DNA of 6,105 nucleotides from Nanobdellota archaeon (lineage in GTDB: Archaea > Nanobdellota > Nanobdellia > Woesearchaeales > B3-WOES), in contig JAGLZG010000015.1 in assembly GCA_023131705.1 (NCBI GenBank), positions 1-6,105 of the forward strand. Direction: 5' to 3'. Below, in pieces: positions 1-6,105 of the stretch. Each line of letters opens with the position of its first letter. The first letter of the stretch is position 1. A model generated the notes under the pieces. It did not search any database, had not been told where the DNA came from, and saw nothing but the letters and a program-made list of their open reading frames with translations. A program made the translations under genes and the position numbers.

Positions 1-3000
1 TGACTGTATCATCACAAGTTACACCCTCGCATGGGTCTTCTTCAGGCGGCTCTTCAGGAGGAGTACCTCCTCCACCTCCACCTTCTTCCACATTATTTAC
101 TGTTAGAGTTATATTGTTTGATTCTGCTGTTAAAGAACCATCATTTGCTGTGAATACAACATATTCTATACCATACCAGTCACCAGGCTGCGAGAAATTA
201 ACCATTGCATTATCACCAATCTTAACTGCAATGCTGGAGTTACCTGTAGCTGTATAACTTAGAGCATCGTTATCAATATCATAGAAATAACTGCTGAGGT
301 TAATTGCATTTAGATTAGAGGTATCCTCATCCCATGTCTGGTTAGGGATTGTTCCATTATTGACTGGTGCTGTATTAATAATTGTTAAGGAAGTAGAATT
401 CAAAGCTGTTCCATTTTCAGTTCCATCAAATGGTGTAATTTCACAAACCCATATGCTATCTTTAGTTGTATTTGTAGTTGAAATAGTTGTTAGATTTTCT
501 AGTTCCTGGATTATAACAGAATTGTTATACCATCTATAATAATTAACAATATTATCATTATCAATGTCTGCTGTTGATTGGTTATAACAGCTTAATGTTT
601 CATTAGTCCTGTTTTCCAAAGCAGATGAATTTAGTATTGGCGTTGTATGAGTTGGCGCTGCATTATTTATAGTTAAATTAGCAGAACCCAACCATCCTGA
701 ACTTGAATTATCAGTTCCATCATCAGCAATCCATTCACAATTAATATTATCATTTTTATCACCATTACCTGCTATACTTAAATCTAAGGTTAAAGATGTT
801 TCACCAGATACTAAAGTTCCATTCTTGTACCACCTATACCAATCATTTGATTTTACATCATTATCAATGTCTGAAAAACTGCCATTGGTACATATTATTG
901 TATCATCAGTATATGCTGTTGATGTATTTAAGGTTGGATTTGTTGTTGTTGGAGCAGTATTTTGTATTGTTATATCATTCTGTTTTGTTGCAGAGACCTC
1001 ACTAAAACTATCCATAGCATAGACAGTTACATTTATTACATCATTCTTACTAAAATTATCATTTCCTAAACCAGAGTTAAGAACTGTTCCATTTACTACA
1101 TTTGTATAGGTCTGATTAAATATATTACTTTCATTTCTATACCATCTAAAGTAAACAGTGCCATTATCATTATCAGGATCTGTATAGGTTGCATTAACCT
1201 TAACAGCCATAGTTGTATAATAGACAGACTGGTTAAACTGAGGTGTTGTAATATCTGGCGGACAATCAACATCTGTATATAAATTAGGATCATAACCAAG
1301 AGCTATTTCATTTCCATCATTTCTTCCATCTTCATCAGTATCTGCAGACTTTGGATTTGTATAGTAAACAAACAGCTCATCATAATCATTTAAGATATCT
1401 GAATCTGAATCCATTCCCTGCAAAGTTGCATTATCCGGCAGATTAAATATTACAAACCCTTGTTGATATTTTCCAATCATCTGGTTTGTCCATCTTCCAT
1501 CTGTCTGGAAGCCAAAGTTGTATATTTCATCTCCATTATAACCAGTAAGAGTTATTGGATCAAATGACTTATGGCCAATAAGCAAACTCTCATTATAGGA
1601 GGAATTAAATATAGAGCTACTTACATTATTTACTTTTGTTTCTTCTGTTATTTTTGTTTTTTCAATTGCGCTAAAGTCCCTTGTCTGGCTTAGTGAATCA
1701 TACTCCCATTTGAATAATGCAACAAAATCATACCTGAATGACTGAGGATATCCAAAGTATGTTGACCACCAGTCAGTCTTGCTCCAATAATGATAATAAT
1801 AATTGGTAATGTTATTAGCTGGCAAAGTGGTCTTATTCCACCAATAATTAGTAAATGCATAGCAATGCCTGTTAATGTGGTCAGTTTCTCCAAATTCCCT
1901 GTTTGAGCTAATATCTGGATTTAGTACACCACTATCATAAATCTCCCCATTCGCTATCCCTCCTCTAAAGAACCTTCCCCTGTCATAAGCTGTTCCTGAC
2001 ATATTTTCTCCCATGCCAGCTTCTCTTCCGCCGCCAAAATATTCCACACTCATGCAGTCATACAGGTTTCCAGTTGGCGCTGCCATGCACCACCTGTATG
2101 CACTTGAGTTATAATATACAGGAACTAAATACAATAATTCATAGCTAATATCCGAGGGAGTTCCATTAAATGACACATATTTTCCTGTATCTGTTCTGTT
2201 TTGATTTTCTAAATGTATTACATTTGGTTTTGTCCAGTTAAGCACGATATTGTCTGACTGGTTTGTTATGTAAAATGTCTGCCAGGTATCACTGAGGTTT
2301 TCCATCTTTATGTACTGCATATCAGAATCTGTGTCATTAGTCATATTGTATGCTGACCAGCTTGCCCCATCCCACCAATAGAGTTTAAGAATTCCTCTGT
2401 CTGAAATATTGGTTTCAATCCAAATCCAGGTTTCCTCCTGTTGAGAGCCTTCCCAATAGCCTTTTTGCTCATAGCAGGCAGCATTTAAATTAATTGTACC
2501 ATCTGATTTAGGAGGACAATACTGCCTTGACCTGCCGTCACTGTCATCCTCTACATAACTTCCTGCAAAAAACTCCTGAATTGCCATAAAATCATTTTCA
2601 TAGGCGTTAGAGTAACCAGTGGTTTCATTGCCTTCTGCTACAGCCCTGTATAAATAATAATTGCCGTATTCCACGCTTATATCTGAACAGAATGTTCCTA
2701 CAGAATTTTTAGTCACATTTCCAGTTGTATTGAATGCTTCATCTTCAGTCCCATTTATCCAGTACTGGAAATAACAGGCTATATTGCTTTGGTTAGCCAA
2801 GCTGGTTAAATTACTGCATATTGTAATCTGCTTAACAGACCTGTCTTCAGTATAATTGATTATCTCTACAACAGGCGCTGAAGGAACTGTTCCTAATGTA
2901 AAATTACCTCTTTCACTAGCATTTCCAGTAGCTCCCCATGACCATACTCCATAATAATAGGTTGTATTTCCTGTTAAGCTTTCTAATTTAAATGCCGGGG

Positions 3001-6000
3001 AGCTGGTTGCCCTGTCCCATGTTTTGTTCATAGTATAGTTTACAGTCCAGTTTAAATATTCACTAGTATTGAGATTATAGAAGGTTATTTCTACCGGGTC
3101 TTTTGAGGAGTTGATAGAATAATTAGTGCTGTAGCTTGTATTAGAGCAGGTCACATTTATAAGGATAATGTAATTATCTGAGTAAACTATTAATGGCTTT
3201 ATATGCCCTATATCACCAGATAAATGATCAAATCTTTCTGTATTGTTTATTATCCTGTTTGCCCAGGTTTCTCCAATAAACCACTCATTTAGAGAATATT
3301 TTATCCTGTTATTAGTTATCTGGTCTACTGTCCAGCTTATATTAATGCTTGTATCTGTCTTGCCGGTTTCATTAACATTAATAATAGATGGTGATGGTGG
3401 ACTATAAGCTTCTTCAGAGCCTATTGTGTGGTTTTGCCATATTCCACTATAAGTTAAGCTGCTATTTGACTCGTTACTGGCTGATGATTTGTTATAATAT
3501 ATCCAAAACTTTGTATTATAATTACCATCAATTCCTGGTTTGTCTCCCTGGGTCTCATCATCAAAATGATTGGGTTTTACCAAAACATTTAAGTTTCCTT
3601 TATAATGCCATGTAACCATCTCTTCATAGACATAGTAGGAAACATGGCTGTTGTTTCTTATTAAAACCCAATTATTATTTGAATTATTTTGGCAATATGA
3701 ATATACGCTTGGATTAGAGTAATTTGCTACCACTTTAAACCTTAGTTTAGCTCCACCAAAGCAGTCTGATGGCAGGCTTAAATCCCATCCCCAGCCGCCA
3801 TCATAAATTCTCCATGTAGAGGTTGTTTTTGCTCCTGTAGGTATTGTATAATTAGCATAATATACTGCTTCTGTATTAATGTCAGGAGATGCCTGCGTAT
3901 CCCAGTCACCATCATAAGCATAGCTTAGGTTAACCCAGTTTCCATCAGAGCCTGTTTCATTGGCATTTTCCTGCTGCTCCTGGCCTCCGTTACCAGTAAC
4001 ATTCAGGTAAATCAGCTTGTAAGGCAGTGTTTTTGTTTCCCTGTAATTAACAAACCTTATATCATTGCCGGTTGTCCAATTCATATGTGTAAAGTCAAAA
4101 TTAGTTTCATTTAAGGATACATTAAGGACATAATTCTCTAAATCTATATCTGCATCATTTACTGTAATCAATCTTTTATAGCTGTAATCTGTATAATTTT
4201 CATACCATCCTGTCCTTATAAAAAAGCTGTAGTAATCACTAAATGCTGTCAGGTTGTCTCCAACCTGCCAGGTAAAGTTATATGTTGTATCAGCATATAG
4301 ACTAGAAATTGTCCAGTTATTATCTCCTGATGTAAGTTTTCTTACTTCCATTATATCAGAGCCCAGCTTGAGTGAGATCCATTCCATATCATTTTCATTA
4401 CTCCATTTAAGAATTAGTGAAGTGGCATTTTTATCTTCTGTCCTCATATTCATTGTTTTAGGCTCGTCATTTGGCGTGAAACTCCATATGCTGCTTTGGG
4501 TCGTTGATTCTTCGTCTGTCACATTAACATACCAGCTGTATGTTTTTCCTGCTGTCAGGTTAGTATAATTACAGGTTGTAGCTGAATCAGAAGTTATGTT
4601 AGTGTTTATACAGATTATTCCATCTGTTGCATTATAAAATGTTATGTTCATAACATCTTCATCAAGGTCTGTTACAGTTACATTTAATGTGGCGTTTAAT
4701 GCTCTCTCAAGCAAAAGCCCATCTGTTGGATAATTAAGAGAAGAGATAATTGGTGCAGTATTTCTTATTGTTAAAGAAGTTGAATTCTTAGCAGTGCCAT
4801 TATCTGTTCCATCAAATGGAGTCACTTCACAACTCCAATTATCATCTTTAGTTGTGTTTGTTGAAGAGATTGTTGTTAGGTTTTCAAGAGTATTATCTAT
4901 AGTTCCATTCACATACCATTTTACATAAACTAATATTGTATCTGAATCAATATCATTCAGGCTTTGATTATAACAAGATAAGGATTCATTAGTTCTATTC
5001 TCTAAAGCAGAAGAATTTAATATAGGAGTATTATGAGTTGGAGCAGTATTCCTTATTATTAATGAGGTAGAATTCAAAGCTGTTCCATTTTCAGTTCCAT
5101 CATTTGGTGTAATTTCACATGTCCAATTAGCATCTTTAGTTGTATTTGCAGTAGAAATTGTTGTTAGATTTTCTAGTTCCTGGATTATAACAGAATTGTT
5201 ATACCATCTATAATAATTAACAACATTATCATCATCAATATCTGCTGTTGATTGGTTATAACAGCTTAGTGTTTCATTAGTCCTGTTTTCTAAAGCAGAT
5301 GAATTTAATATTGGTGTAGAATGTATAGGAGCAGCATTTAATATAGTTAGAGTAGCATTATTCCAATCAGATTCATTTAATAAAGCATCACTAAACATTA
5401 CAGAGCAAGTCCAATTATCATTCTTTGTTGTATTTCCATAACCTAAAGTTGCTATTAGGCTTAACGTGTTATTGTTAATAGAGTTAGTGCTTCCATTGAT
5501 TCCAATGCTTTTTGTATTATTATACCAGATATAATAAGCTGTTAAACCAGTTGCATTTTCACTATCATCAGCTTTTGCATAACAAGTTAAGCTCTCATTT
5601 GTCCTATTGCTTCTTGCTGGTGTTGAATTAACTAAAACCTGGGTTGTATTTGGAGCTTTATTTGTGCTGATTGTTAAAGTCCAATTATTTGTAGCATTAG
5701 CATAATTCCCAGCAGAATCATTACATTCAACATTCCATAGCCAATCACCATCCGGAGTTAATGTTACAACAAAATTATTATCTGCCTGTGTTATGGAACT
5801 GTTTGTTGTGTTAATTCCAAATGTTCCTGAGCTGTTGAGGTATAATGAACAAGCACCATTCTCTGTTGTGTTAAAGCCGAATGTAATTGTTGCTGAATCA
5901 TTGGTTGAAGCATTTGATGGGTATAGCAAGGTTACTGTTGGAGCAGTTGTATCTAAAGTAATAGTATAATTTCCTTCTTCTGACCATGCGTTATGGCCAT

Positions 6001-6105
6001 CAGAATCATAACCTAAACAGTTCCATAAAAAAGTATTCTCATAAGGCAGTGTGTAAGAGAAATTAGTGCTGTTTGATGTGCCTGTTAAATTGGTTATGTT
6101 TGTAT
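1..6105 (-). CDS. Giant modular surface protein (Ig/FN3/DUF2341/TSP3), internal fragment, both ends missing
   Basis: One uninterrupted reading frame crosses the whole window (codons from base 6103 down to base 2; 2034 codons). It has no in-frame stop, and its start and stop lie outside, so no signal peptide or anchor can be seen. The translation is a chain of about fifteen beta-sandwich modules of roughly 90-110 residues, many joined by 'TAP' linkers, broken by a larger unrecognised region and a calcium-binding segment. Asn, Thr and Ser dominate and N-x-S/T sequons are dense, which fits an exported, glycosylated protein. No transmembrane stretch is visible. Families of this build usually act as stalks, adhesins or envelope proteins; the specific partner cannot be told. 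All Arg codons found (about 44) are AGA/AGG and ATA is frequent, suggesting an AT-rich archaeon, perhaps DPANN (inference). No promoter, ribosome binding site or terminator is inside, and no neighbouring gene is visible. Confidence 0.95.
2..88 (-). other. Gly-Pro-Glu hinge and start of a cysteine motif
   Basis: These 29 residues begin with a run of six glycines, followed by 'TPPEEPPEEDPCEGVTCDD'. The Gly and Pro/Glu runs suggest a flexible or extended hinge after the rigid Ig chain. The 'DPCEGVTCDD' part resembles the start of short Cys-rich 'CxGVxC' modules in archaeal surface proteins, with further cysteines expected beyond the window edge. Confidence 0.7.
89..373 (-). other. Cadherin-like / tandem Ig-type domain
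   Basis: A module of 95 residues: 'IPNQTWDEDTSNLNAINLSS' opening, 'YFYDIDNDALSYTATGNSS' next, then 'QPGDWYGIEYVVFTANDG' and 'NNITLTVNNV'. The signature 'IPNQTWxED...L..YFxDxDxDxLxYxA...W.G.E.V.FTAxDG' is common in archaeal and bacterial surface proteins and resembles cadherin-like calcium-binding domains. The acidic residues in DIDND could bind calcium. It is the last folded module before the hinge. Confidence 0.8.
374..661 (-). repeat. 96-residue Ig-like repeat, copy 3 (distant twin of copy 1)
   Basis: Starts AAPTHTTPILNSSALENRTN and has the same length as copies 1 and 2. Cys 25, Trp 44 and Cys 73 are kept. It differs from copy 1 (5048-5335) at only 11 of 96 residues although about 4.4 kb of unrelated modules lie between them. 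The DNA is also very similar, with 64 identical bases at 486-549 and 5160-5223. Confidence 0.85.
486..549 (-). repeat. 64-bp exact direct repeat (member at 486-549)
   Basis: Bases 486-549 are identical to bases 5160-5223, in the same orientation. The stretch lies inside copies 3 and 1 of the 96-residue repeat and encodes the region around NYYRWYNN to LENLTTI. The match continues beyond both ends with scattered differences. Confidence 0.9.
662..958 (-). other. Ig-like repeat with Cys-Trp-Cys core
   Basis: A module of 99 residues starting TAPTTTNPTLNTSTAYTDDT. It has Cys in 'TIICTNGSFSDIDND', Trp in 'WYRWYKNGTLV' and Cys in 'NINCEWIADDGTDN', the same core as the 96-residue repeats, with lower overall similarity. 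It ends LTINN, directly followed by copy 3. Confidence 0.75.
959..1270 (-). other. Ig-like repeat, variant lacking the core cysteine pair
   Basis: A module of 104 residues with 'VKVNATYTDPDNDNGTVYFRWYRNES' and 'NDVINVTVYAMDSFSE', the same strand order as the Cys-Trp-Cys repeats. The Trp (FRWYRN) is kept, but Ala/Thr and Val stand where the two core cysteines would be. One Cys near the start (DVDCPPDITT) belongs to the link from the TSP3 segment. It ends 'DITIQN' before the next 'TAPT' linker. Confidence 0.7.
1271..1411 (-). other. Thrombospondin type-3-like calcium-binding segment
   Basis: These 47 residues hold two Asp-rich boxes, DSDSDILNDYDE and DTDEDGRNDGNE, separated by 'LFVYYTNPKSA' and followed by 'IALGYDPNLYTD'. 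This is the bacterial/archaeal TSP3 repeat pattern (DxDxDGxxDxxE, TNPxxxDTDxDG), which binds calcium and stiffens extracellular stalks. The first box has Ile where the consensus has Gly. It separates the aromatic-rich region from the next Ig chain. Confidence 0.85.
1412..2575 (-). other. Unrecognised Trp/Tyr-rich region of 388 residues
   Basis: I do not recognise this region. Its first third has 'EETWIWIETN', 'GILKLYWWDGASWSAYNM' and 'DTWQTFYITNQSDNIVLNW', which reads as a beta sandwich. Its middle has a Gly-rich stretch (EYFGGGREAGMGENMSG, then GRFFRGGIANGEIYDSG). Near 1747-1806 there is a dense aromatic cluster (NYYYHYWSKTDWWSTYFGYP). It ends 'QQGFVIFNLPDNATLQGM', the usual lead-in to a TSP3 segment. 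There are five cysteines (QYC, AAC, RWC, YDC, RHC). It is less repetitive than the flanking Ig chain and is the best candidate for a functional head domain, for example ligand or glycan binding; that is inference only. Confidence 0.5.
2576..2887 (-). other. FN3/Ig-like module with three cysteines
   Basis: A module of 104 residues starting VPSAPVVEIINYTEDRSVKQ and ending in 'NYYLYRAVAEGNETTGYSNAYENDF', the last strands of an FN3-like sandwich. Cysteines lie in ITICSN, IACYFQYW and GTFCSD. The first and second are close together. It leads straight into the large unrecognised region. Confidence 0.55.
2888..3400 (-). other. Fibronectin-III-like domain, longer than usual
   Basis: A module of 171 residues. 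The start 'NVNETGKTDTSINISWTVDQITNNRIKYS' is the A-C strand region of archaeal FN3 domains, and the end 'FKLESLTGNTTYYYGVWSWGATGNASERGNFTLGT' is the E-G region. A normal FN3 domain is about 90-100 residues, so about 80 extra residues (roughly 3031-3290) sit in the middle, including 'IKPLIVYSDNYIILINVTCS'. This may be a nested domain or a second, degenerate module. Confidence 0.6.
3401..4207 (-). other. DUF2341-like domain, apparently split by an insert
   Basis: The first 72 residues (3992-4207) match the start of DUF2341: 'YSYKRLITVND', 'LENYVLNVSLNETNFDF', 'GNDIRFVNYRETKTLPYKL'. The family's ending, an 'I-x-x-YYGN-x-S-A-x-S-x-S-N' strand, seems to appear only at 3401-3514 as 'KFWIYYNKSSASNESNSS'. 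Between them lie about 159 residues (3515-3991) that are not typical of DUF2341. DUF2341 is a beta-rich domain of unknown detailed function, found in bacterial and archaeal surface proteins, sometimes with carbohydrate-binding-like folds. Assignment is from memory of the family pattern; the first half is the stronger part. Confidence 0.6.
3515..3991 (-). other. Insert of about 159 residues inside the DUF2341-like domain
   Basis: Starts after a Gly/Gln/Glu-rich linker (GNGGQEQQENANETG). It holds 'NWVNLSYAYDGDWDTQASP', 'AVYYANYTIPTGAKTTSTWR', 'SLPSDCFGGAKLRFKVVANY', 'YSYCQNNSNNNWVLI' and 'SYYVYEEMVTWHYKG'. Alternating hydrophobic residues suggest a beta sandwich of jelly-roll type, with two cysteines (SDCFGG and SYCQNN) that could pair. 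The opening 'YDGDWDTQA' looks like a discoidin-like module start, but I cannot assign a family. Confidence 0.5.
4208..4468 (-). other. Fibronectin-III-like module
   Basis: A module of 87 residues opening with DEPKTMNMRTEDKNATSLIL and containing 'LKWSNENDMEWISLKLG' (B-C strand region) and 'SSLYADTTYNFTWQVGDN' (E-F region with the Tyr corner typical of FN3). It has no cysteines. It directly precedes the DUF2341-like domain. Confidence 0.6.
4469..4759 (-). other. Fibronectin-III / Ig-like module
   Basis: A module of 97 residues: 'TAPIISSLNYPTDG' opening, 'NATLNVTVTDLDEDVMNITFYN' in the middle, and 'LTAGKTYSWYVNVTD...SSIWSFTPN' at the end. The last part is the usual FN3-like F-G strand pattern (Leu-x-x-Gly-x-x-Tyr-x-Trp-x-Val). 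Two cysteines, in IICIN and TTCNY, are about a dozen residues apart and may pair. It is inferred to be a structural spacer. Confidence 0.7.
4760..5047 (-). repeat. 96-residue Ig-like repeat, copy 2 (tandem with copy 1)
   Basis: Starts TAPTHNTPILNSSALENRTN and has exactly the same length as copy 1, with no gap between them. Cys 25, Trp 44 and Cys 73 are kept. The middle (repeat positions 30-53) has diverged most, while the first 29 residues and the segment LENLTTIS are nearly unchanged. It differs from copy 1 at 28 of 96 positions. Confidence 0.85.
5048..5335 (-). repeat. 96-residue Ig-like repeat, copy 1
   Basis: Starts AAPIHSTPILNSSALENRTN. Cys is at repeat position 25, Trp at 44 and Cys at 73 (in WTCEITPNDG), the core pattern of an Ig fold with a likely B-F disulfide. 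There are ten N-x-S/T sequons within 96 residues, so heavy N-glycosylation is plausible if the host has the pathway. By hand count, 85 of 96 residues are identical to the distant copy at 374-661, against only 68 of 96 to the directly adjacent copy at 4760-5047. Confidence 0.85.
5160..5223 (-). repeat. 64-bp exact direct repeat (member at 5160-5223)
   Basis: Partner of 486-549, about 4.7 kb away. Identity includes third codon positions, so it reflects recent copying or gene conversion rather than protein-level constraint alone. Confidence 0.9.
5336..5659 (-). other. Ig-like repeat with Cys-Trp-Cys core, longer variant
   Basis: A module of 108 residues beginning KAPNTTQVLVNSTPARSN. It shows 'SLTCYAKADD', then 'AYYIWYNN', then 'DNWTCSVMFSDA'. 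This is the order Cys (B strand), Trp (C strand), Cys (F strand) found in classical Ig domains. It is related to the three following 96-residue repeat copies but has about 12 extra residues, mostly between the Trp and the second Cys. Confidence 0.75.
5660..5950 (-). other. Ig-like repeat (TTAPTVTL type)
   Basis: A complete module of 97 residues starting TTAPTVTLLYPSN and ending WTLTIS. It has two cysteines, one in 'GACSLYLN' and one in 'WNVECNDSAGN', which could pair as a disulfide across the sandwich. The pattern (xFxxxENGxCSLYLN ... GDWLWNVECND) is familiar from archaeal cell-surface proteins. It is a structural spacer by inference; no catalytic residues are seen. Confidence 0.75.
5951..6103 (-). 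other. Ig-like repeat, C-terminal half only
   Basis: These 51 residues are the tail of an Ig-like module cut by the window edge. The segment LWNCLGYDSDGHN matches the F-G strand region of the next module (LWNVECNDSAGN), with the Cys at the same place, and it ends in 'TITLDTTAP', a typical linker of archaeal surface Ig repeats. Its partner Cys would lie outside the window. Confidence 0.7.

Noticed and set aside
374..661. Possible CRISPR or mobile-element origin for the repeated DNA (copies 1-3)
   Set aside because: The repeats are 288 bp, in frame, code for Ig-like domains and have no spacers, terminal inverted repeats or transposase. They are protein-domain repeats.
796..1022. Two overlapping plus-strand open frames of 65-69 codons
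   Set aside because: Both are antisense to the Ig-like repeats at 662-1270 and have skewed hydrophobic or His/Tyr/Leu-rich translations typical of reverse frames of AT-rich genes.
1786..1806. Run of ATA/AAT triplets resembling a microsatellite
   Set aside because: It encodes a Tyr-rich stretch (NYYYHYW) and is interrupted by a His codon; it is too short to call a repeat locus.
1096..1893. Two short minus-strand open frames (1096-1299 and 1690-1893)
   Set aside because: They are in a different frame from the continuous 2034-codon gene and overlap it fully; their Ile/Leu/Met-rich translations are frame shadows.
1412..2575. Possible protease or glycosidase domain in the central region
   Set aside because: No catalytic motif (HExxH, GxSxG, Asp/Ser/His triad pattern or clear glycosidase signature) could be seen, so no enzyme activity is claimed.
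3388..3615. Plus-strand open frame of 75 codons
   Set aside because: It is antisense to the end of the DUF2341-like domain and its translation has no recognisable features.
4254..4568. Plus-strand open frame of 104 codons starting at ATG
   Set aside because: It lies antisense to a clear FN3-like coding stretch, its translation has no recognisable domain, and no ribosome binding site was noted. It is a shadow of the minus-strand gene.

Overview
The whole window lies inside one very long protein-coding gene on the minus strand. Read from base 6103 down to base 2, it gives 2034 consecutive codons with no stop and no sign of a frameshift. Neither the start codon nor the stop codon is inside the window, so both protein ends are missing. 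No other gene, RNA gene, promoter, terminator, mobile element or CRISPR array can be supported.

The product is a giant, secreted, modular surface protein, probably a stalk, adhesin or cell-envelope protein. In N- to C-terminal order (descending coordinates) it contains: the end of one Ig-like repeat and a complete second one (6103-5660); three Ig-like repeats with a Cys-Trp-Cys core (5659-4760); two fibronectin-III-like modules (4759-4208); a DUF2341-like domain that looks split by an insert of about 160 residues (4207-3401); an FN3-like domain that may also carry an insert (3400-2888); another FN3/Ig-like module (2887-2576); a 388-residue Trp/Tyr-rich region with no recognised family (2575-1412); a calcium-binding TSP3-like segment (1411-1271); three more Ig-like repeats (1270-374); a 'tandem Ig / cadherin-like' domain (373-89); and a Gly-Pro-Glu hinge leading to a CxxxxC motif at the window edge (88-2). 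The protein is rich in Asn, Thr and Ser and dense in N-x-S/T sequons, as expected of a glycosylated exported protein.

Organism (inference): the DNA is AT-rich, every Arg codon I could find is AGA or AGG, and ATA is a common Ile codon. The Ig repeats with 'TAPT' linkers, DUF2341, TSP3 segment and Gly/Pro hinge before a 'DPCxGVxC' motif resemble surface proteins of DPANN archaea (Woesearchaeota/Pacearchaeota type). An AT-rich candidate-phylum bacterium is not excluded.

The points most worth a second look are three. First, two Ig repeats about 4.7 kb apart are more alike (85/96 residues, with a 64-bp identical stretch) than either is to the adjacent tandem copy. Second, one and perhaps two beta-sandwich domains appear to carry nested insertions. 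Third, the central aromatic-rich region has no recognised family and may be the functional part of the protein.
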